Shown one piece after another: positions 23,088-33,923 of a DNA stretch of 64,000 bases. Within the stretch, counting starts at the first letter, position 1, and each line of letters opens with the position of its first letter. The position numbers and the translations under genes are program-made. The notes under the pieces were generated by a model. That model was given only the letters and a program-made list of their open reading frames with translations, ran no database searches and was not told the origin of the DNA. The DNA comes from Trichoplax sp. H2 (taxonomy: Eukaryota; Placozoa; Uniplacotomia; Trichoplacea): contig NOWV01000047.1 of assembly GCA_003344405.1 (NCBI GenBank), positions 62,001-126,000 of the forward strand, given 5' to 3'.

Positions 23088-23690
23088 GTGACATCATTTT
23101 TGCCTTACGCTTACACTGTGCGATATTATGACACTAATACGAGTGTGTACAATATAGTACTTGTATCACCTACAGTGACATTATTTCTGTCTTACGCGAA
23201 TACTGTGCGATACTGTGACACTAACACGGGTGTATACAGTATGGTACTTTTATTCCCAATGATGACATCATTTTTGCAGTAGGCCAATATTGTAGTCCTC
23301 ATAGTGACATTATTTTTGCCTTACACGAATGCTGTGCGACACTGTGACACTGGTATGAGTTTGTATCGTATACCACTTTAATTACTACTAGTGACATTAC
23401 TTTTGCCTTACACTAACCCTGTGCGATACTGTGACACTAGTATTAAGTACAAATACGTAAATTATGACACTTGAATTACTAGCCTGTATACTGTACTGTA
23501 TAGGGACATCAGTCTTGCCTAGCGTTGATACTGAGTGATACTGTAATATAATACGACCAGTTAGAGTTATAGAGGTAAAAAAAACTGTGGTTAAGTGGCA
23601 ATTTTGATATCATTTTGCTCGTTGATATGTATACTAAGCGAGATCATGACACACAATATTATTATTAGTGACATCATTTTTGCATTGACT
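23088..23690. repeat. Minisatellite, about 87-bp unit
   Basis: Units start GTGACATCATTTTTGCCTTA and continue with ACTGTGCGATACTGTGACAC. Starts are at 23088, 23175, about 23262 (truncated), 23304, 23391, 23503 and 23668. Exact 87-bp spacing is kept three times; other units are shortened or stretched. Copies are clearly diverged, so the array is old. A degenerate unit may precede it from about 22980. Confidence 0.8.
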
Positions 23691-24659
23691 GGAGATTTAT
23701 AGCATTTATTAGTGCTTGAAAGAAGTTACCCAAAACTTATGTGGCAATCTCACTATAGTAAAAGCTTATCAGCTGCTAGGTAGGGATGACATAATTTCGC
23801 TTGTATCAATGAATGACAGTTTTCGGCAGGTCATCCGAGACCACAGTGCAAAGTATTGTAGCCAAAGGACAAGTTACTGTAGTGTACCGTACTGTACACT
23901 GTACGGTACAGTACAGGAGATTCCCTTTCGTGACGAAAGTTTCGCCCTCGACTTCCATTAGAAAAGAACCTCCAAAAGGCCTTCTGATGATGAAGAAAAT
24001 CTCAATGAAATACTTGCTCTTACACACTTACCGTTTATAGAATAGACCAATCTAGCATGGACTTGAAATAGTCAAGCCTACAGTTGATTGATTGCAGCGA
24101 TAGGAATTTATTTTTTGACCGGTAACTCATACAGTAGACGAAGCAGTGGAATCGAAACGAAAGAAAATGGCAAATCCATGATGCTTTGGTAGGTCATGGA
24201 TCAAGTGTGGATATCTTTTTAAGGGCAAAATTGATCATCAAATGTAGCGAAATAATAGTGGTCCTTATGGAATAAAGGGTGGATGTAGACATAATAAAAG
24301 TTTTGCGGTATATCTCTTCTTGGTATCGATATCGACTTTAATTTTCCGGCTATTCTAGATAGCCAGATAGGTGATGAGTTGTTGACATTGGAATATCCTC
24401 AAAAGCTAGACTACAGTACGCAGTATAGGAATTGTAAAGTTAATGAGACAGGCTACTGTAAATCGAACATTCCATCTAATACAACGCTTGTGTAATCCAT
24501 TTCTATCTATGTTTCATACTCAAATTTCATTCTACCATGATTAGGCATAAACTACGTATCTCAACTAAAGGTAGAATTGAATGATAATCCAGCTTCAAGT
24601 CACTTTATGATATCCAATTGGGGAAAGTGACCATTGCATCCGTAAAAATCTCAAATTGA

Positions 24660-25070
24660 AATCGTTATAGTTTATCCGTCTCTATCCAGTTCGTTAATAT
24701 GAAATATTGTTTGAGTGGCCAGTACAAGTCGAGACTTGATCACTTGGATTAAATCTCATTGGCATTAATAGTTTATGTCCATCCTTATCCTTTAATACCA
24801 TCTTTATTTTAGTGGCTAGTGCTGCTCGAGATTTAATATCCACTTGGATTAAATCTCATTGATGTTGATATAGTTTATATCCACCTCTATCCTTTATTAT
24901 CATTATGATTTTAGTGACTGGTACGAGATTTACTATGTTCAATTGGATTAAATCTCATTGACATTAATAGCTGAGATCTACCTCTATCCTTTAATATGAA
25001 TATTATTTTAGTAGCTAGTATAAGTCGATATTTAATCTTTACTTGGATCTAATCTCAATGACATTATTGC
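24660..25070. repeat. Minisatellite, about 100-bp unit
   Basis: The word TTGGATTAAATCTCATTG recurs at 24741, 24841, 24940 and (diverged) 25041. Each copy is followed by ATTAATAGTTTATGTCCA-like sequence, CCTCTATCCTTTAAT, TTTAGTGGCTAGT and CGAGATTTAATAT. An incomplete upstream copy covers about 24660-24740. It lies about 1 kb upstream of the TTC17 start codon. Confidence 0.8.
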
Positions 25071-26010
25071 TAATGCACTTGCTTAAATATAATCCAACTA
25101 GGAACTTCAATATCAACCTTTCAATATTAATAGCATTGACTGCAAAAATCACAACGTTCGTGACTACAGTATGCAATTTAGACTCTAGACCAACCTTCAA
25201 TCAAACGAATTACAGTATTCCTGTAGGATTAATGCACTAACCGGTGAGTAACATTAAGCCACTTTTCTACTTAATTTAAGCGTAAACTAAACTGATTAAC
25301 ATCAATAGAGCTACATTATGCCAACGTTAATACTGCTCATACGTAGTTCAATGTGGTGTATTCAGTATAACGTTTGTAGAAACGAAATAGCTGCAATGGA
25401 AAGGAATCATTCCAAGTATATCTACTATACGGAATTTTACATACCTAAAACAAAAGTTTTACTTTGCTACCAAGTCAAATAAATTATGAACTAATAAATT
25501 ATAGAAAGCAAAATCAGATCTAAACACTTCAATACAACATCCAATAGTTAATCTGAGCTACGTGATTAAAACCAACTTTAGCATCCAGATAAAAAGTAAA
25601 GTAGAAAATAGCACCATTTTACATCTGTAAGATTCACACCACAGTTAAAATTGAAATTATAAATATATATAATTTGTAATCTATAAATAATAAATCTACC
25701 ATGCTTTCGAAATTGGCCTCAACTGATGGGCGTAGAAATAATTTTGACTACGTTTTCTTTGTATAATTGAAATTATGATCGATAATGAATTAATTATTCA
25801 ATATGAACAGTACCCTATATTATTAATCATCAGTTCAGGGTAAATATAATAACGCAATCTTAGATCTCATATCTATGATAGAAATAGTCATACTATGAGC
25901 TGTATAACTGATTCTCGAGATTTATCGTAACAATGATGTAGCTATATTGCTTACTACAACTGTGTTAGGTAACAATTTGTTATTTTTAACTATCCCTTAC
26001 GATTCATACT

Positions 26011-26022
26011 CTTTCTTTCCAG
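26011..26022 (+). promoter_or_regulatory. Splice-acceptor-like tract just before the TTC17 start codon
   Basis: CTTTCTTTCCAG ends three bases before the ATG at 26026. It is a textbook 3' splice site (pyrimidine tract plus AG), so the start codon probably sits in exon 2 after a 5'-UTR intron. It could also be a trans-splicing acceptor. Confidence 0.5.
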
Positions 26023-26025
26023 AAT

Positions 26026-29000
26026 ATGAAAACGCTTCACAAACGTTCATGTACCTACACTTTGCTAGCTATAATCCTTTGTATATTTTGGCAATCAATT
26101 GATTCCGCGACACATTTAATCCTTAATGATAAGAATCAAATTGAATACAAGGTAATTGATAGATGACTCAATTATATAATTTTAATATAGCAGCGGTTAA
26201 GAGATATTGTAGTAGACTAATAATTATAAAATTGCACAATAAATATAATAGAATACGATCTGGCAGTTAGATAGTAATAGCTCAAAGACTATTTTCTAGC
26301 TACTTTATTAGACGAATCACGTAATGAACTTATTAAATTGTACAGTAAATATAATAGAATACGATCTGGCGGTTAGATATTAACAAATTAAAGACTATTC
26401 TCTAGCTACTGTATTAGACGAATCGCGTAGTGGACTTAGAACTCTGCTGCTCCTTTATTAATAAAACAGATGTTTAAAAGCTTACATATTCTTCTTCTAA
26501 TTATCAAACGTAATTACATTTTACTATTCTTAAACCATTTATTTTTCTAATCACTAAACTCAAAGTATTATACAATCCCTATTTTATTCAAATTACTAGG
26601 TGCCATCGCCTTACTATATGGCACGACCTGATTGTCTTCCTAAATTTCTAGAACAAACAGCGGCAATGAAAGATATTCTGCTACTCAAAAGTAAATTAGC
26701 CTACGATCAACGAAATAAATTAATTGGTAATAAATTACGCTCAACTGATCGTGATTGCTTGCGGGCTGAAAACTCGAATTTATCTGGTAAAAAGCGATGG
26801 TTACATAGAGCTATCTTAACCTTAAAATATAAAGGAATTAAGTAAGCATACAAAAAATATCATTATCGTAATGGTGTTATGTTGACAATTATTGATCTTG
26901 CTGTATTATAGATCATACGTAGATGTGTATGCACTCACAAGTATTAGAACATTCTGTGACATTAGTTGTATTCCTAGTTCAGCAATAAACAACGCACTCG
27001 TATGCGTACATACGTATAATACCGATTAATCGACCAATTGTCTTCTATGTTGAGGTTGAAATAGAATGTCCTTTGATTTTTCAACTTTATTAAGAAATCA
27101 AAATATAATGTAAAGAATTATAATAATGTTGGGTATGTTTGTAACACAACTAGTATTGAGGATTACCTACAAGAAATTGAAGTATTACCAGATGATTCTG
27201 AGTTCCCAACATGCTCTGATGACTTTCCATTTCGACTGGATTTATCATATGATCATTTGCTGGGGGTGGCTCAACGATTTAGTTTGAAAGGCACTCCAGA
27301 AATGCAAATTTTTTCACTTTATAGATTAAAAAATGAATCACTTGATGCATGGGGTTATCGCATTCACGAAGGTTTAAAACAGGTATTTGCATAAATAACG
27401 CAAGCTCCCTTGAACTTGTTAAAATTACTCCAGTTGCTACATGAATAAAATTATCACGTACGGTAGATTTGATTTGTATCAGATTATCTATTAATGAATA
27501 GCTTATTAATTTTATTTTGATCTAGAATTCATCATCGTGGGTTTTACTTAATTTGGCTGCCTTTTATTGGAGAATGATTGGTAACGCAGGCAATGAAATC
27601 GAATGCTTGCGTCGGTCTCTTTTCTATACCCCCGTAAAGTATTATGATGTTCCCCTAGCTGCACTTGGAACTGTATTACATAAGCACGGGTGCGATATTA
27701 TCAGTGTACAATGACTGTCTAATATCTAACTTTCTATCTGTATATCTTCTTCATTACGGCACTTACTCATTCATCATTGGTAATTTTAATAATAGCAGAT
27801 TTAAGCGCATGTAACACCAAATGATATAAATATATATATATTTTTGACGACAGCTACATTCAGGATGCTTCAATGTTATTCGAGAAAGCTATCCATTTCG
27901 CCCATAATACATCACTACTGCATTTCATGCTGGCAAATGCTAAAGCGGTTAGTCAAAATCATTTGAACGTATAATCATGTTTCAAAAAATGCTTATAACT
28001 AGGAAGATATCAACCATACTACCATCATTGCTGTTTATTATTGTATTAAATATGCTATATCCCACGTGTTTGCCTTTATTCTAGGCTAATGAAGAGTATC
28101 AAGAAGCCACTATTCATTATACTAATGCTATTAAATTACAACCTGAGTTTGAAGCCGCTAAAAAACTTTTAAGCGCCGCCAAATGTGAAATGAATATCAT
28201 TAAGTTATTATATGCTAGGAGCTCCAAGTAATTCTAAACACATATCGATAAAATATTATCACAATTTATCAGCACCATAAATCAATTCTATAATATATCT
28301 TTCTACTGAATATTTTTTACGATTACTTTTCTCTGATTTTTTAAATGCGATAATTATGTTATTTGCAGTTCCACAAATCCATTCAAGCAAATGAACACTC
28401 GTGAAGTATTACAAGAAATTAGATCTAGGGAAGCCAATGTGATACAGAATACCATGCATGATTCTATACAAGACGTCAATCAGAAGCGCTTTAATGGTTA
28501 CAAAAAGTATATTAAGTATGGTAGAAAGTGTATGGCAAATGGTATGATTATTCTGCAAGTGAATATTAAATTACTCTAAAGACCTAAGGATAATAAATTG
28601 TATCTTACTTCTAATTTAATTAAGGTGAGGAATTGTTTATTTGTAATCCAAAGTTAACAACAACGGTTCCTAACTTTAACCGATTTATCTTCGAAGATGA
28701 ACAAGAAGATGACCTCTGTAAGTTAGCAGGATACAACACTAAATTTGAACAGGACTAGTATTTAATATGTTACACTTAATATTATTATTATCCTGATATT
28801 ATATTAGCAAATGACATACTTCATCTACTCATAAAACGAGATGTAACAATATTAAAATATTTCTAGCCCCAGTATTAACTGAGAATGTTATATATACAGT
28901 ATAGTAAATACTTCATCATCAAAACATATTAATTAATACTTACTTTCATAGTTACGCCTAAACAACACATTTCCTGTATAAAATTATTCTTTATCTCAGT

Positions 29001-31493
29001 TTATAATTAATAAGTCAAATCAAATTAGTTTAATGATCAGATCGACTCATTCCTTATCGATACAAGCTGAAGTAATTACTATGCAACAGTAAATTACTTA
29101 AAATTCCAAAATTTTACTATTAAGCTATTGCCATAATCAAATTAGATTATACCATAATAGTAGCAAATTATAAAAGTACATAGCATGCAGCATCCTGAGG
29201 TGTAATAGGAAAAGTCAAAAAGCGAAACGATCAGAATTACGTCCGAAACAATTGCATACTGCACATCTAATCGATTAATTTCTTAAACAACGATTAGATT
29301 CTATAAATTTCGAACCGCAATTAAAGCTGTTAGATATGACTTGTCAAGAATTAGCCACCCTAGATATTAACCGTATTATCAATCAGCAAACACCATTGCC
29401 TTTATTACCTATTAGGAAACAAATAACAAGGTTAGAATAATAATATTACAATAGATGTCGAAAACAACGTTGAAACACTAGAATTTTTTTAATTTTACTG
29501 CATACAGATTCGTAAGAGCAGTTATAGTCTATAATCTACGTTGTGGAAATTATGGTGGTGTTTTTGTTGTGATTATAAATCCTAATTCCTAATTTATTTT
29601 TTTAGTCGTCTATATTATAGAAATATCGATCACGTACCTGCTGATCAAAGACCCTTATGTCATACAGTCACAAAGTTAGATCACAGTATGCGTACTTTCG
29701 AACATTTAGACGGCATTAATAATAGGAAATTGCTAAGGAAACACAATAAAAAGCAACTTATAATGAAAGTAAGTACACATTGGTGTATATAGGTGTACTC
29801 GTTTAATATTAATCGAATCAATGTATTATATAATATAATTTATTCGAAGCAATCTCTATAGCATCCTATTAGCTAATACTTATGAAACATAACTTATAAG
29901 CAGTTACTGAAACAAGGAAAGTCTTAGATGTGTGCAGACAAACCGTTAGACTTTATAATCTGTTATATTACATTAAAATTTTGTCTTTAAAAAAATTTAT
30001 TATACGTATTATATTGCAATAAACAGCAATAAGGGGCAATACATTCTAAGAAATTGAGCTAATTTACAACTTCGTTCTAGATAATTATCTATGTTGATCG
30101 TATACATTTTATTAACTAAAGAAGTTATTGATAATGTAGAACCAAACGTTATTGATAATGTTCGTTACTCATGCGCGATATGGCGGGTATACGTATAAAT
30201 TACAGATAGATTTAAATTAATAGCGTTTATCAGCACGTAAACTCTTACCTGTTATTTTTGGTTAGTCAAACATAGTCGTATATATGCTACAAATAATTCA
30301 ATATGAAAGTTACAGAGTGCAGTATATGAGTTTGTATTTACGATAACAGATACGGTTTGATGATTTATTTATGAAGTTCGATGCATACATAATTTTTATC
30401 GGTTCATTTCAAATACAGTGTACGTGTATTCTTTTCAAGCAACTACTTAATCACTTATATCCAAGCATAGTAAATTGCATATTATAACATTTTGTGATAA
30501 TTGACACCTTACCTCGACCTTCACTATTTATCAATATTGCAACGGTGATTTGTATATTAAGCAGCTAACAATAAAACAACTCGGCGGAGCACTGAGTTTT
30601 ATTTTCTCTTACGTAGTGGTTCCATGATGTCGTTTATGCTCCAGCAGTGGTCGATGATGCTTCAATAGAGAGATGGCTGACTTATATCATGACTATGGTA
30701 TTTATATTAGTACTTCATTAACCATCTTTATAAATTCACGAATAATACTTACATAGTAAAATATATCTTCTCTATCATTAATCATTAGGAGGAAGCTTCA
30801 TGGCTAGTATATGATATAGCAGCAATGTATTGGATTGCAGAGGGCAATCACACGAACGCTATCGAGTGTTTTAGATTATCGTTACATTTTGCATCAAATG
30901 AATATGCTACCGGCCCTCTGATAGGCCTAGCCTATACGTTACTATTAAATGGTTATATCGAAAATGCAATCACAGTTGCTAAAGCTGCTTTGTCAGCAGA
31001 AATTCATACTCAGGTAAATCTTATTTAATAAACCATTGCTAACCTATAGAAATTATGCCGTCATATTGCTGTTCTATATCTACCTTAAAAATCATATGGT
31101 AAATAATGATATAACTTTATATATTAATTTACTCTTGGATTGTAGAGTCTACAATATATCGGACGTTCTGTTTTGGGATTATCTTTACTAGCAGCCCATC
31201 AGTTGTCTCCAGCTATAGAACAGTTTAAAGAAGCAATTTCTAACGCTACAGTAAAAACTTATCTTGAAGGTTTAATCAAGTACATAACTTGCAAGTTGGA
31301 AATATCTCCAATAATTAACAGTGACAAAGATATTGAGAAGTGTCGCGCGACGCAAGAGAATGATGCAAAGGAAAACATTATTTCTACAATTCAAGAGACT
31401 GATAGGCAGTTGAAAATTCAAACTCAACTATTACAAGAATTAAAGCAAGGGGAAAAAAAATTGCAAGAATTGATTAAAAAAAGTAAAGAGTGA
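26026..31493 (+). CDS. TTC17: TTC17 homologue (TPR protein), short form
   Basis: A TPR scaffold; vertebrate TTC17 is linked to actin polymerisation and ciliogenesis. Exons: 26026-26151, 26600-26841, 27154-27382, 27526-27689, 27854-27947, 28085-28227, 28369-28520 (or to 28496), 28625-28717, 29298-29430, 29606-29768, 30789-31013, 31146-31493. All phases match, giving about 695-703 residues. Residues 1-28 form a signal-peptide-like segment (LLAIILCIFW). Family strings: DHLLGVAQRFSLKG, GYRIHEGLKQNSSSWVLLN, AAFYWRMIGN, IECLRRSLFYTP, then near the C-terminus PLCHTVTKLDHSMRTFEHL, SWLVYDIAAMYWIAEGN and AIECFRLSLHFA. Human TTC17 has about 1,140 residues with three such TPR blocks; here only the first and last are present, with a 580-bp intron where the middle block would be. 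The C-terminus adds a charged coiled coil (QETDRQLKIQTQLLQELK). A helix before SWLVYDIAAMYW may be on a missed exon in the 1-kb intron. Confidence 0.9.
26229..26438. repeat. Tandem duplication of 106 bp in TTC17 intron 1
   Basis: AAATTG...AAATATAATAGAATACGATCTGGC occurs at 26229 and again at 26335. Both copies continue with CTAGCTACT and TTAGACGAATC. The copies differ at several positions. Confidence 0.8.
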
Positions 31494-33923
31494 GCTTCTT
31501 ATGCTGTAATATTTCTTTCACTAAGTAACAGAATTTACTTTCATGTATTTCTTATTTTTGTATTCCGAGTTTATCTTGTTAACACTACTAAACGAGTAGA
31601 TACATGTGCCTAACCGGTCGAAATTTCGTTTTCTATTATCCATTTTCTATATCATATTTTCTCTCGAATATCAAATTGGATTTTTATCTTTATGTTTAAG
31701 CCTTGAATGTAGGGTGTTACTAGAGTATGTGCTGTAAATGTTTTCAAATTTTTCATTTATTTGCCAGTTTAGCAATATAATCATTAAACGGTTGTAGCAT
31801 TGAGAATCACATATAAATGACCCATGAGTTATCAGTAATGCAAGTATCTTGATTATTTAGGCAATTGCCATCGTAGAATTTAATAATTCTGCCCTGAAGC
31901 TTACACTGTCAATACATCATACCAGTTACCTCTAAAGAATTAAATTTCTCTTCCGAGTGTCTGTAAATTACAGTACTAATCATTAATATGTACCATAAAT
32001 AAATACTATATGGCAATAGGTATTATAGTATAGTTTTATCTCATTAGCGTATGATCTATTTAGCTAAAATTAAAATGAACTTAATTGATGATAACAGCGA
32101 AATGTAAAAGCATTGTATTACATGAAGTTGATAAGATTATTACGGTCTCAATTTCTTAAGAAAAGTGGGATTTCATCTGCGATTAAAATTGCATATAATT
32201 TCTCAAATTCGAACTAATCACTGAATATATTTACTTTTATACCTAATTGAAATAGATAAACTTTTACATAAGATTCTTGACGAAGAACGTTATCCATTGT
32301 TGGGTTCATAAGTATTCATTGGATAACAAATAATAACTCACCATGCCCTGTGTATAGCATGACAAATGGTATAATCTAATACCCGTTTTCTGAAATATTA
32401 GACCGATATCGAAATATTTGGGCTCGTACAGCATACGAATATGAACTATTGCAGCAAGCTTTCCCATGAATCAGTTTTACCTGCTATAAATACCGATATA
32501 TGCATTCAATTGAGTCAGTGATTGTTTAACTTACATGCTAGGAAAAATCGTAAGCGCTATTTATGTAAGAATGGTCAAACAATAATTCCATGACAAGGTC
32601 TCAGCTTGTATAATAAATTTATTGGTGTCATGATAAAAGCTGAAATTGCTAGGTAAAATAGCAAATGCAATTTTTAGTTGCTATTATCGTCCAACGTCTG
32701 TAATTAGCTATTACTTTTTGCATACCCTTCACTTGCAGTAATAATTTAACGATAATTATCAACCAAGATTGAATTTTAACATTAACAATAGCCAAAAAAT
32801 ATCAGATACTAAGGGACTACACCGCGGTAGCCGTGTTTTAAATTAAGCGCAATTAGCAACTTTAAATATTCTTATTAATTTAAAATTAATTTAATACTTG
32901 CATTTTTGTAAAAGTGAACATACTGGTCCACAAACAAGTCTATAGTAAGTGTGAAATAGTTTATAAGGCAGCAGAATTTCTGTGGAAGCAGTTGTTCACT
33001 TATCCGCATAACAGCTATTTACAAATAACAGCGTTATTACTTATTGTACTAGCCGTTAGGCGTAGTCATCAATGGTACTTTGTTTACATTAGTAAGTTAA
33101 TCATAATTTCATATTATAGCTCCTACTGCAGAATAATAATTTAATTTATATATTATGCTATAGTAATTATAACGTACCATAAAACTTGAATTAATCAAGA
33201 GTGCCAACTAGACACTTCGCAGTCGGGTGCAGTATACGAAAAGCAGTAGATATAATAACAAGTACAGCTAAAATTACAATTACTTTCTATAGCATACAAT
33301 TCTATGGAGCCGTGGTAGCCAAATTGTAAAAAAATAAGTGTAAGACGTATAATGATTATCCGAATTTCTCTAATAAGTGCAACTAGATGTCATTGTCGAT
33401 ATGGTATACAACTGCGCTAACAATTGATAAAATTAAAAATAAATACAGTCAGTTTTCTACATTATCAATAATGTTATTAACACTAAATTCATACAGTAGG
33501 TTAATTATACACGATCAACAACTGCAAGAACCTAGTAAGAAATATGATATACTGTCTAGATAAAATTTCCACTAGAGTTATAGCGTTAATTAAGTGATAT
33601 TTTACGTGCAAAACCAGGATGCAGGAACAAGAACGATCATGTTGATATTATATCCTAATCTAAAGTAGTACGTCAGAGATCTAATATATATGCCACTGAA
33701 CAGAATTAGCACCTTATCCGGCGCAAAAGAAATTCTGGTAACAAAATTAACACCTGGCATGTTAAAATTAACAATTATAAATATAATAAATAATGCCGTT
33801 CATAAAATTTTTTATACAGAAACAGAATCACTCAGTTATGATCCCTAGAATATCTTAAAATCGGTGACAAACAATATCACCTACAAGGAAGAAAGTTGTA
33901 TCAGACAAATTCTGAAGCGAAAT
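31494..33923. other. Convergent intergenic region TTC17/PTPRR
   Basis: About 2.4 kb of AT-rich sequence between two stop codons facing each other. A possible TTC17 polyadenylation signal AATAAA is at 31998-32003, about 500 bp after the stop. The open frame at 32914-33144 has no ATG at its start and no coding character. I see no repeats of note and no GTAC clusters. Confidence 0.5.

Larger units (their letters stand above)
22662..26025. other. Divergent intergenic region between KIAA0930 and TTC17 homologues
   Basis: About 3.4 kb containing two minisatellites (23088-23690 and about 24660-25070) and short GTAC/TACTG tracts at 22800-22860 and 23860-23920. Both gene promoters must lie here. The open frames at 23.1-24.0 kb are made of the repeats and are not genes. 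Confidence 0.6.

Noticed and set aside
23716-24040. Overlapping frames of 73-81 codons on both strands
   Set aside because: Frames on both strands at once, partly repeat-derived, no splice context or family resemblance.
32914-33144. 76-codon frame in the TTC17/PTPRR interval
   Set aside because: It lacks an ATG at its start and shows no domain; composition resembles the noncoding surroundings.
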